Assembly: GCA_024803745.1 (NCBI GenBank)
Contig: JANJXV010000024.1
Span: 19,229,927 to 19,293,926 of the forward strand
DNA: 64,000 bases
DNA from: Megascapheus bottae
Taxonomy: Eukaryota; Chordata; Mammalia; Rodentia; Geomyidae
Direction: 5' to 3'
Positions 11,825 to 22,504 of the stretch are shown in pieces; position 1 is the stretch's first letter; each line of letters opens with the position of its first letter. A program made the translations under genes and the position numbers. The notes under the pieces are model-generated. The model did no database searches and was not told the origin of the DNA. It was given only the letters and a program-made list of their open reading frames with translations.

Positions 11825-12850
11825 ATAATTTTTTTCATATATCTTTTATTGTAATTAATAGAAGGGTTACATGATATTTGCCAGATAGATGGTGCATTAA
11901 TTTCCATACATTGATACCCTTTCACATGTCTTGGTCCCCATTTCCCTCCCCCACCCCCACCCCTCATCTTGTTTTCCCCCCTTCCCTATCCAATTTCAAA
12001 TAACCAAATACAAATATATCCAATATATCAGGTAATAAAATGAGATACTGTAACAATATGAGATAACCAAGGGACAGCAAAAGAGATGAGAGATAACATA
12101 GTACCTTAAAAACAACAATCATTCATTATATGGCTTATGTTTCTACATCCTAGAGATCCTCTCATTTAGTGTCATACTATATGGCCTTTTGTATCAAGGT
12201 TTTGCTCTATTGCAAATCTCTGCTAGGAGAGCCCAAGGTTTCTACTGATTATGACAAATGAGGGAAACCATTGAGCCTATGTTCCTTTGAGTCTGGCTTA
12301 CTTCACTTAATATGATTTTTTCTAAGTCTTTCCATTTCCTAACAAATGGGGCAATGTCATTCTTTCTGACAGCAGCATAGAATTCCATTGTGTACAAATA
12401 CCACATCTTGTTAATCCACTCATCAACTGAGGGACATCTGGGTTGGTTCCATATCTTTGCTATGGTAAATAGTGCTGCAATGAACATTGTTGTGCTGGTG
12501 GATTTAGTATGCCCTTGTTTCTGGATAATTGGGTAAATGCCAAGTAGTGGAATTGCTGGGTCATAGGGGAGCTCTATGTTTAGTCTTTTGAGGAAGTGCC
12601 ATACTGCTTTCCATAGTGGTTGAACGAGTTTGCACTCCCACCAACAGTGCAGTAGTGATCCCTCCTGGCCACATCCCCTCCAGCATCTGTTGTTATTAGT
12701 TTTCTTGATCCTGGCCATTCTAACTGGAGTGAGGTGGAATCTTAGAGTTGTTTTGATTTGCATTTCTTTTATGACCAAAGATGTTGAGCATTTCTTCATG
12801 TGTCTATAGGCCATTTTTGTTTCTTCTTCAGTTGTCTCTATCATTTTATA
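11825..12850 (-). mobile_element. L1 LINE 3' end, antisense
   Basis: A 200-residue minus-strand frame (12844-12242) is the C-terminal region of L1 ORF2. Recognisable segments include [24 protein letters not shown] and [16 protein letters not shown]. The 3' UTR continues to about 11825 and includes the C-rich run (G-rich in sense) at 11945-11985. The frame is open over this segment, so this is a relatively young 5'-truncated copy. Confidence 0.93.
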
Positions 12851-12999
12851 AATTTTTTTTCAAGCTGCTATATTCCAATTGAAATATGGATACTGTCTCT
12901 AAGTAATTGTCATCTTGTCTTCATCATTTTCATGCCTTAATAGATGATGGAGAATTTTCAAGCAGCTCCAAGAATTCTAGAGGTGATATAGGAATTGCT

Positions 13000-13360
13000 T
13001 TTATCTGCAGCTGTGTTGTAAGTTGTTAAGCAATGTAGAGGTGAAATTCTTTGAATTGCAAGTTTGTCACGAGTTGTTTAGCTCCAGGAAATTTTTACTC
13101 CGGAGAATACTTGCCCTTGGCTATCCTTGACTATTTCGCCTAGATAGCATGCTTCAATAGAACAACCTTTGCAAGTCCCCATACCACATGACATCAGCCT
13201 TGGTATGGTTTTTGCCTTTAAAAGCTTTGTGATAATAGCATTCTGGGCTGTTTCTTGGGACAGAAGTCCACTTGCAGTCATTGGCTTTCCAATAGACTCT
13301 TGGTTCCACCATTCAAAATGTGGCTTCTCTGTGCCTCCCTGTATTGCTTTTAGCTGGTAG
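13000..13360 (+). repeat. LTR-like remnant, same family as 11290-11400
   Basis: It shares two exact words with the 11290-11400 block (tccacttgcagtc, aaaatgtggcttctctgt). A TTTAAA-type promoter-like motif precedes them. The region is too diverged to set its ends. Confidence 0.4.
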
Positions 13361-13429
13361 ATTTCGTCAGTGCCCTTTCATCTATAGTTTCTCTTTTTTT
13401 TTTACTATTTCTTCCTGGATATTTTGTCA

Positions 13430-14185
13430 TTCATGGGGCTTAAACTCAAGGCCTGGTTACTGTTCCTGAGCTATTCTTCTTCAAGGCTAGCACTCTTAGC
13501 ACTTTGAGCCACAGTGCCACTACAACAGTAATGTTTAATCACTACTGTGTTACATGGAAAGGCATATAATGATTAATCATTGTTTTGTGACTAACACTGA
13601 TCTTTGGCTTCTGATTCTATTAGTGTGATCCATTCTTTATGATACTAGGCAAAGGCTGGGTCTGCTCACTGCAAGACAGAGGCAAGCTAGAAATAGAACG
13701 AACTTTATTATAAAGAGGTGGCTGAGCCAGGCACAGTAGCTCAGGCCTGTAACCCTAGCTACTCAGAAGGCAGAGATCTGAGGATCACAGTTCAAAGCCA
13801 GCGTGGGCTCTAAAGTCCATGAGACTCTTATCTCCAATTAACCACTAGAAAACAGGGGGTAGGGCAGTCCTTGAGCTAAAGAGCTCAAGGACAGATCCCA
13901 GGCCCAAAGATCAAGCCCCACATTTGGGAGGGGGAAAAAGGAGATGGCTGATGTAAAAACATACGATGACCATCCCAAGTACTTTATTAGGAGTCAGTGT
14001 TCATACGTATCATCCTAGCTACTCAAGAGGCAAGGCTTGAAATTTAAGCCAGCCTAGGCAGACAAATTTGTAAGACACTTACCCTGCATTCACCAGCCAA
14101 AAAAAAAAAAGAGGAGTGGTGACCTAAGTGATAAAGCCAAGCAAGAACACACGACCCAGGGCTGAAGCCCTATTACTGGCACAGA
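13430..14185 (+). repeat. SINE cluster
   Basis: An antisense tRNA-half fragment lies at 13430-13525, a sense type 2 SINE at about 13725-13935, and a strongly diverged sense type 2 SINE at about 13990-14185. The unassigned gap at 13530-13720 contains no gene signal. Confidence 0.7.
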
Positions 14186-14289
14186 AAGCAGAAAAAGATG
14201 AAGAGAAGGAGAGCAACGGGGAGGAGAACTTATAATTTTGAATCTAAGGAAACACATTTTGACATTTTTGGACACAGAGGGATGGGCCT

Positions 14290-14775
14290 AGAGTAACAGT
14301 AACAATCAATCCTGCGGTGGCCTATTTTTTGCTTACCTATACTGATGTCACCTGAAGAACTCCAATGTGGGGCATGTCACACAAGGGTAAAAGGCCTACC
14401 TCGTGGCCCAGTGCTCACTTCCCAGTTTTGGAGATCCAGTCTCCTGGTTGGGAGGTTTGGCTATGGTTTGTGATGTAAAATAAGGCTACCTCGAACCCAT
14501 GGATTGGCCCCACCACCCTCTCTGACCACACCTACCCCCCCACCTACTTTTATGTTAATAGACAATCCTGCTTCTTACTTTAGCCCCTGGTATCTTCCCA
14601 GGGGCTGTGACATTCTCCCTGGCACATCTGTGTCTTCCCTCTGGAGAAGAGAGGGCTGGGTGAAGGCGGCCAGCCGGCCCTATCCTTTCTCAGTCTCGTC
14701 TTAGTCGGGGCGTGTTTTCTTTGCCCTTCTTGCTGGTCAGGAGGCAAAGAGTGCTAAAAACCCCAACACTCCAAA
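14290..14775 (+). repeat. Possible LTR
   Basis: A GC-richer block with short C-rich runs ends in aaaaccccaaca. Its composition and the CA-type end fit an LTR, but no clear TATA, poly(A) signal or target duplication was found. Treat this as a hypothesis. Confidence 0.3.
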
Positions 14776-14957
14776 GGTTCTAATTTCTGTAAGTTCTAAA
14801 GAAAGATGGCTTGGATTAGGAACTTTATGATCAGTGTTTCTTGTGTTCCTTTTTTTCCTGGCACAGCTGATTCTACAGTTAATATCTTAGTCATTTATAT
14901 GTAAATTTCCCCCCTTTATTATTTCCAGTGCTGGTCAAAGTAAAGAAAAACAAAAGG

Positions 14958-15358
14958 GGCCGGGAGTTTGGCCTAATGGTAGAGTACTTGCCTAGCATGC
15001 ACAAAGACCGGGGTTTGACTCCTTGGTACCACATACATAGAAAAAAGCCGGAAGTGGTGCTGAGGTTCAAGTGGTAGAGCTCTAGCCTTGAGAAAATCCA
15101 AGGACAGTGCTCAGTCATGGGGCTTGTCAGTCAGTCATGGGGCTTGAACTCTGGACCTGGCCACTGTCCCTGAATTCTTCACCTCAAAGCTACCACCATG
15201 CCTCTTGAGCCAAGGTGCCACTTCCGGTTTTCTGGTGGTTAATTGGAGATAAGAGTCTCACAAGCTATCATGCCTGGGCTGGCTTTGAACTGCGATCCTC
15301 AGATCTCAGCTTCCCAAGCAGCTAGGATTACAGGCACGAGCCATCTGTGCCTGGCTCT
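14958..15358. repeat. Sense type 1 SINE next to antisense type 2 SINE
   Basis: The sense type 1 copy lies at 14958-15118 and the antisense type 2 copy at 15136-15358. The join contains a short direct repeat of gtcatggggcttg around 15114-15142. Confidence 0.85.
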
Positions 15359-15409
15359 CACTCATTCCCTTTTGTGAGAATAAAATAAGCTAATTTCCTT
15401 CCATTCTCC

Positions 15410-16300
15410 AAAGAATGGAGACTGGTTTTATATTGAATATCATTACAAACTCTTGAGATTCTATCTTTTTTGCAATTCTTTGATGCACCATAAGTAACCT
15501 TTTAAACATCAACTATGTAGTCCAGGCTTTGCTATGACTTTCCAATCTTCTTGCCTCTTGAGTTACAATGACAGGTGCAAGCCATCAGCGGTTCTAGAGA
15601 TTTTACAGAGTCCATATCTCCACCCATACATAACTTCCTCTGTGACCAACTTCACCCCACCACAGGCTATCACTGACTCTGAGGATACACCATTATGCCC
15701 AAAGCTCATAGTTCTATAGGTTCCTGTGAACGGGAACCTAGGTCATCTTCTGAGTTATTTTCTGTTCTTTAGAGCACCAGAGACTCTACTTTGTAAAGTA
15801 ACACTTTGCCCTCTGTTTTGAGTGCAAGTGCTAAAATACAATAACTTGGTAAGTCATCTGGACAGATAGATTCCCACTTACTGCTCGACATAGAGAACTT
15901 TTCCAAAAGAACAAGGCCTAACTCACGAGTCACAGAACAGTAAGTACAAATAAAAAAATCACCACCTGTGAACTTAGCAAATTCAATTAGAGAAGGGCAC
16001 ATGATGTATCTAAACCATATCACAAAAGCTGTGTCCTGAGGAATTTTGAAAGAAGTTAACACCAAAGAAGTTAAGAAGTCAGATATAAGATTTAAGCAAG
16101 CAAGGTTGAGAATTAAGCAAATCAACTAGCAAGCAAGAAAAATTTACATTCAAAATATAGCAATTTAGGGAAGACTTTCTTGGGTCCATAAACTAAATCA
16201 GCCAGAAAAAGGACATCCTACCCTCCTAAATTTTGTACTTACATCCTGTGTCCTGAGCCATTCTCTTCTTCAGTCACTTGAAGCCATCTTGAAATTCAGA
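15410..16300. other. Unassigned stretch
   Basis: No repeat family is recognised here. A 118-codon minus-strand frame (16125-15769) has no motif that I know, a composition rich in Leu/Ile/Ser, and no splice or promoter context. I treat it as chance rather than a gene. Confidence 0.4.
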
Positions 16301-16404
16301 CCATGTGCCCATCCAATTCAGAGTGGATGGATGGCCAAACCACCTGACCACCTTGGACCACACCTGTGACTTGGTCTGTTTCTTTGTTCTTGGTTTGTGT
16401 GGGG

Positions 16405-16880
16405 TTTTTTTGGCCAGTCCTGGGGCTTGAACTCAGGGCCTGAGCACTGTCCTTGGGCTTTCTCAAAGTTAGATCTCTGCCACTTGAGCCACAGCACCAC
16501 ATCCAACTTTTTCTAAGTATATGGTACCAAGGAATCTAACCTGGGTCTTCGTACATGCTGTGCAAGCACTCTACAACTAGGCCAGACTCCCACCTGGCAT
16601 GTTTTAATTCGATATACTTCCCCCCTAATCCTTTCTATTTAACTTAAGGCAGTATTTCACCCCCCAAAGATGACTACAAATATACTGCAGTGTTGTTTTT
16701 CCTGTAGCTACTCAAGAGGATGAGATCTGAGGATCAGGAAATTCTGTGAGACTCTTATCTCCAATTAACCACCAGAAAACCATAAGTGGGGCTGTAGCTA
16801 AAAGTGATAAAGTAATAGCTTTGAGCAAAAAGAGCTCAGTGCCAAGGCCCTGAGTTCAGCCTTAGGACCGACAAAGAAAA
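16405..16880. repeat. Antisense type 1 SINE and sense type 2 SINE
   Basis: Type 1, antisense, covers 16405-16600; type 2, sense and shortened at its start, covers about 16685-16880. The 16885-17160 gap is AT-rich and unassigned. Confidence 0.8.
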
Positions 16881-17164
16881 AAATCAAGTAAGCACAATAC
16901 TGATTTATAGGTTATTTCTACCTTTTTTGATATTAAAATTATTGGTCTAATTTTTTTTCCTCTCTTAAAAACACCTCTACATGAATTTATTTAAATGGAG
17001 ACATACTTTTTCCAACAAAACAAAATCCTCAGAGTATGTCATTTGGGGATCAAATATGTACACAAAACTAAGAGTTTTACTATAGATTTTAGATTTTAGT
17101 TGAGCAGATTCATTCTCCTATCACTTTCACTACACTGTGATTTGTTTGTGTTTTGGTTTGGTTT

Positions 17165-17400
17165 TGGTGTCAGTCCTGGGTCTTGAACTCATAGCCTGGA
17201 TGCTGTCCCTGAAGTTTTTATCTCAAGGCTAGTGCTCTACCACTTGAGCCACAGCTCTACTTCCAACTTTGTGTGTGTGTGTGTGGCTAGCTGGAGATTA
17301 AATTCTCATGGACTTATCTCCTGAGGCTAGCGTTCCAGTCCACAGCTATCAGCCTCCTGAGTAACTGGAATTACAGATGTGAGCCACCTGCACCTAGCAA
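17165..17400 (-). repeat. Type 2 SINE, antisense
   Basis: An almost full copy with a short GT run at its centre (17271-17284). Confidence 0.85.
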
Positions 17401-18030
17401 CGTTATGCTTTTATAAAATTTTCTAGGAGATAGCAACTACCAGTCATGCAGGCTTCTAGAAAGACCAAGTGGCATTATTTTATATTGGTAAGGAAGAGAT
17501 ATTCATCAGACTAGATTCATTCATTGAAAAGTTTAAAAAATTCCACAAAGTTCTGAAGTTAATTATTCCAACAGAAAGCAAGGCTTCCACTTACATATTT
17601 TATTATCATATCTCATCTGCATTGATTCAGTTCAAATATTTATGAGCAATGAATAATAAATTGACTTTAATAACTAGTTATTTCTCTGGATGATTGATAC
17701 TCATATAAAAGAAGGGAAATATGTTCAGAGAATGAAGTGTGATTGGGCTTTGTGATTTCAATATGAACTTTTTTTTGCTGTAGGTCATGTGGGAAATTAT
17801 TATTTTGAAATGATGTCTTCTCTTTATTTTGAGGTAGGTATGGTATTATATTGCAAAGGGAATTTGAAATAATGGGAGTTTCTGGGAAGATTTACAATGA
17901 CATAAGATTACTGCAGCTTTATCTACATTCAATACTTATCTCATAGAGGCTTATCTCATATTCATTTCTCAACACCCCAAAAGGCCAGTAATTCAAAGAT
18001 AAGTTTTGGGGGCAAGAAAATAACTTATTT
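17400..18030. other. Unassigned AT-rich stretch
   Basis: About 630 bp with no open frame of note and no repeat that I can name. Confidence 0.4.
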
Positions 18031-18034
18031 GGCC

Positions 18035-18496
18035 AAGTACCAGTAGCTCATGCCTGTAATCCTAGCTACTCATGAGGCTGAGATCTGAGGATCACAGATT
18101 GAAGCCAGATCAGGCAGGAAAGACTATGAGACTCTTATCTCTACTAAAATTACCAAAAAAAAAAGCCAAGAGTGGAGTTGTAGCTCTAGTGATAGAATGC
18201 TAGCCTTAAGCACAAAAGCTCAGAGACAGTGCCCAGGCTCAGAATTCAAGCCCTAGACAGGAAGGAAGGAAGGAAGGAAGGAAGGAAGGAAGGAAGGAAG
18301 GAAGGAAGGAAGGAAGGAAGGAAGGAAGGAAGGAAGGAAGGGAGCAGGCAGGCAGAAGCCCTGAGTTCAAACACAGAAGCCCTGAGTTCAAACACAGTAC
18401 TGTTATAAAAATTGTAAATAGGGCAGGAGTTTGGCCTGGTGGTAGAGTGCTAGCCTAACATGCACGAAGACCTGGATTTGATTCCTGGGTACCACA

Positions 18497-18551
<55 letters not shown>
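18035..18551 (+). repeat. Type 2 SINE, (GGAA)n, type 1 SINE start and (TA)n
   Basis: Sense type 2 SINE at 18035-18255, GGAA array at 18262-18340, then two tandem copies of the 21-mer type unit cagaagccctgagttcaaac at about 18354-18396. A sense type 1 SINE begins at 18420 and breaks off at about 18500 in a (TA)n run of about 48 bp. Confidence 0.85.
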
Positions 18552-18552
<1 letters not shown>

Positions 18553-18563
18553 GGCTTTTAGAC

Positions 18564-19200
18564 TGAGAAACTAAAAATTGTAACCACCATTTTGTAGTCA
18601 TTAACTAACTACTAGTTCTGCTTCTGTAACCACTTCACTGCCTTATTGCTGAGACCCTGTGCTGTGCTGTGACCCTTCACCCACTTCTGCCCTAATGCTA
18701 GGAAAAAGCCTAGTACAGAACAATTCCCAGAACCACAGATGGCGCTTATCTCTATAATACCAGAATAATCCCTCCTGGAGTCTGGTAATCACTATCTAGA
18801 CCACAAACCCTCAAGTTTAGCATGCATCCTCCTGAGTCACCGTAGTGGTGTCACCCAACTAGTTCAAAGTATGTCAACCCTTGGACCTAACCAATAATTT
18901 GTTTCTGATCCTTTCCCGCTTGGTAGCGTGCCAATCATACTATAGAGTTGTGTTATGATTTTCCCGTGGTGTGCAGTGATTCGTTACAAGGTTCTATGAT
19001 GTGTGCTCAGCCTCTGCCTCCCCCAAAAAATATATAAAAGGTGCTGTACTCCTGAGCTCAGGGCCTCACAGCATCACTGGTTGCGGCCAGGTACGTGGGA
19101 GACCCAAGCTCGAGCTTGCAATAAAGACTCCCTTGCTTTTACATTGGTGATGGTCTCTGATGGTCTTTCCGGACAAGGCGTCCTGAACTCGAGCTTAATA
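18564..19200 (+). mobile_element. LTR with class I style, probably solo
   Basis: A 637-bp block has TATATAAAAG at 19031-19040 and AATAAA at 19120-19125, spaced as the U3/R parts of an LTR. It is flanked by a 4-bp agac on both sides (18560-18563 and 19201-19204); a 4-bp duplication is usual for gammaretrovirus-type (class I) elements. It starts TG but ends TA, possibly a mutated CA. No retroviral genes lie next to it. Confidence 0.65.
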
Positions 19201-19669
19201 AGACATGGATGGCAACATATTTTCAACTGCTATATGTACTTGCTGCTTGTGGCTTGCAGGATTTGTCCCAGTACAAATTCTATTAGCATTTGTTACTGCT
19301 CAATAAATCCACCTATTTCAGAGATTTCTTTTTCTCTAGAGTTTTGATTTGACACAGGCAACACTACACTGTTGTTATAATACTAAAAATAGTCAGAGAC
19401 ACTGTTCCTGTGAAATTACCTTTTAGACTAGAGAGAGGTGAGAAATACACATCATCTTAAAGTTATGTACTGATATTGTCTTTTTCAAAACCAAGTAAAT
19501 GATAGAGGAAAATATTCTATGTTGGTAGTGATTTTTTTCCTTGTAATTCTGAAGGCTTTCTTTTGTTGCTTTCTAGCTCTTACTAGGAGGTTTGAGTCCA
19601 TCTTGATTTTCTATTCTTTGGGTATGCCATGATTTTTTTGTTTGTTTCTCCTCCCTATTTTAGGGGATT

Positions 19670-20095
19670 TGTTTTGTTGTGTTTGTATAAGACCTTGAAC
19701 TCACGGCCTAGATGCTGCCTCTTAGCTTTTTTTCCTCAAGACTGGCAATCTATCACTTGAGTCACACTACTCCATTTCTGGCTTCCTTACTTTTCCATGA
19801 TGATAGTTAAAACTTGACTGAAATGTTAAAATGGCTTTAGTAAATACTTAAAGATTTCAGGATTAAATTTCAACATATCAGACTTTTGTGTGGTTTTATG
19901 ATTTCTTTCTTTCTTTTTTGCCAGTCCTGACCAAGCACTGTCCTTGGGGTTTCCTCAAAGCTAGTGCTTTACCACTTGAGCCACAGCACCACTTCCAGCT
20001 TTTCTATGTATGTGGGCACTGAGGAATCAAACCTTGGTCTTCATGCATGCTAGGCAAACACTCTACCACTAGGCCAAACTCACGGCCCGGGTTTT
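19670..20095 (-). repeat. Two antisense SINEs
   Basis: A diverged tRNA-half copy lies at about 19675-19790 and a good type 1 copy at 19915-20095, ending in caaactcacggcccggg. The region 19205-19670 has no recognised feature. Confidence 0.75.
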
Positions 20096-20139
20096 ATGAT
20101 TTTTTTTTTATGATGATGAAACTATTCTGTATCATGACA

Positions 20140-20888
20140 GTTTTTTTTATTAATTTACTTTATTGTTATTATAGAGGTTTTATACAGAGAAGTTAACATG
20201 TACATCAAGCAATGGGTACATTTTCTTTTCTTTCATGCAGTGTCATCTATTCCTTCATTCTTTCCTATTCCTTCCCTCTCACCTCCAACCACGAGTTGTA
20301 TAGTTCACTTTTATCAATGTCCAATGTGTTGTGGCCTGAGATGGGGTCCCCAAAGAAAACCACCAAGATTGGGGCGCCCGAAATGCAAAAGCAAGGTTTA
20401 TTGCGGGTTACAAGCCAGGCAGGAAACTCCACACACCCAACACCACGAGGCAGGAGGAGGAGGAGTTGTCAATCAGGGTCTAAATCACAGATTTACAGCC
20501 ATGGGGGGAGGGGGGTCGGGTCTGGTGAGATAAGGTAGGGATTAGGGAACTCCCTGGGCTAATGGCCCATTCACCTGTCAGAGAGTAGTTTTATGGCTTA
20601 GAAAACAAATGCCATCCCTTGAATTTACCTGAGTTTTGGTTAATTTTAACACAGACGGGTCAGTTCCTGGGACTTAATGGCACCATAATTCTGTTTCTTT
20701 AATTTATGTGCGCTTTTGGGTCACTCATAGTTTATATAAACAGCAAGATGGTTACTCCCTGGGAATGGGGGCGCTTTTTTAGCTCCTCACAATGCACTCC
20801 ACTGCTGTACTTTTTTACCCTTGTTCCTCTGATTCTGTGCCCACCAATATGTACATGAATATATTGTATAGAATACAGAATCATCAGC
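20140..20888 (-). mobile_element. Old L1 3'-end remnant split by LTR
   Basis: Positions 20140-20321 look like the antisense L1 3' UTR found at 42890, 48870, 59080 and 63540 (word pattern: gtt-tatacagag-agtt, then a pyrimidine-rich stretch). The LTR at 20327-20789 interrupts it. Its right part runs into the cytochrome c retrocopy. Confidence 0.5.
20327..20789 (-). mobile_element. Solo LTR with intact 5-bp duplication
   Basis: The 463-bp element starts TG and ends CA on both strands and is flanked by caatg at 20322-20326 and 20790-20794. Read on the minus strand it has a TATA element (tttatataaac on +, about 20731-20741) and AATAAA at about 20403-20398, so orientation is minus. The perfect 5-bp duplication and canonical ends show a complete LTR left by recombination between the two LTRs of a provirus. 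Confidence 0.85.
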
Positions 20889-20905
20889 AAAAGAACAAAT
20901 TTAGC

Positions 20906-22401
20906 GAGAGTGGGAAGTCTGCCTTCGTATCTGGTATCCTCCTTGTGATAGCAACGAGAGAGTGACTTTAAAATGGGCGATGTTGAAAAAGGCAAGAAGA
21001 TTTTTATTCAGAAGTGTGCCCAGGGCCACACCATTGAAAAGGGAGGCAAGTGCAAGCCTCCGCCTAACCTCCATGATCTATGTGGTCAGAAGACAGGTCA
21101 AGCAGCTGGATTCACTTACACAGATGCCAACAAGAACAAAGGCATCACCTGGGAAGAGGATACACTGATGGAGTACTTGGAGAATCCCCAAAAGTACAAT
21201 CCTGGAACAAAAATGATCTTCGCTGGCATCAAGAAGAAGGGAAAAAGAGAAAATCTGATATCTTATCTCAAAAAGCTATAAATGAGTAATAGCACTGCCT
21301 TATCTATTTATTGCAAAACAAATGTCTCATGGCTTTTTAATGTGTACCATAATTCAACTGATCTCTGATAATCAGAGTTCAGATCATGAATGGCTGACAG
21401 AATATTTTTGGACAGTCCTGATTTAAGTAAAACTGACTGTGGTTAAGTGAATATCATCTTTAAGATTCCCTCCCCTAAACCCCATTCTGTGATATGATTG
21501 GACTTAACTAATGTTCAGTTTTTCAGCAGGATATGGAGTAATACCTTCTCCACATGTGTCAGAATGGTTTTACAGTCACATTTACATAGCTAATCATGAG
21601 AACATGTTTAAATACTGGCAAAATCCCTTCACTGTTTCAGCATCAAGAAAAATTAACCTGTTTAAATGTGTAATCATTATTAGCCTGTTAGAGGCAACGG
21701 TTGAAGATGAGGCAATGTCTATATTTTTTGTCTTGATTATACCAATTTAACTAGAATTCCCTGTCTCTGAAATCTGCCTTTTACTTATTGAAAGGCATTT
21801 TAGGGTGGCTTATGTATAAATGTCGAAGAATATTTAACACTTGTCACATTTTATAGTTTGTCTGTAAAATTCAGATGCTTGTAAACGTGACCATAATAGA
21901 TACAATACCAAGTTTTTAAATTCTTTCCTAAGACAAAATTATAATTCAGGATTTTCTTTATGTAGTTATTCAGAATCACGAAATGGTGCAACTACTGTGT
22001 ATGTGTGATTGCTAGTGCTGCTTTTTGCAAACTTAGAGAAAGGGATTGTGAATGATGTGGCCATAAGATGTAAGGTAATTAAAGATAAATATTACATGAT
22101 CTTTTGGTTATGCTTGTTTTAATGACTGATGCCAGAACTTAATGTTAAGAGCTACAGTAACCTCTAAATGTCATTACAGCAGTGTTTCATTCAACCTGAC
22201 TAGACTGACTGACCTTAGGTCTTACAGATCAACCAGAACTAGGATATCACAAATTATAGAGTGAGTTTCTTTTCCCAGACTTATACTAAATAAGCTTCTG
22301 ATGTGTAGTGGCGAATTACCTGTAAGTTACTTTATGCACCAAGTGTGGCTTAGACATTTAGAGTAAACCTTGGAAATTTAATAAAGAACAGCAAGTCAAC
22401 A
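20906..22401 (+). pseudogene. CYCS: Cytochrome c (CYCS) processed retrocopy
   Basis: An intronless copy of somatic cytochrome c mRNA. The frame 20973-21281 encodes 102 residues that follow cytochrome c almost throughout, from MGDVEKGKK to the [13 protein letters not shown] segment that carries the axial Met. The haem-attachment motif CxxCH reads CAQGH at residues 15-19, so the second cysteine is lost. Further changes hit the conserved PNLHGL and GRKTGQ segments (DLCGQ). A single-base deletion near the end shifts the last codons and stops the frame three residues early. A long 3' UTR follows, with AATAAA at 22380-22385. A perfect 17-bp duplication (20889-20905 and 22402-22418) brackets the insertion, the mark of L1-mediated retroposition. 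The copy includes 5' UTR. It cannot make normal holo-cytochrome c. Confidence 0.95.
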
Positions 22402-22504
22402 AAAAGAACAAATTTAGCAGATTCCTTTGTTTCTATATCTGTCCAGTTCATCTCACTATGTATGTACATTATTGTATGTGCCTATGAAGTGCTTGGGTAT
22501 TACA

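Noticed and set aside
15769..16125. 118-codon minus-strand frame
   Set aside because: No recognisable motif, no promoter or splice context; its length is within chance in 64 kb of AT-rich DNA.
10614..18340. Short regular repeats considered as a CRISPR array
   Set aside because: Units are 2-4 bp microsatellites without unique spacers, and the DNA is vertebrate.
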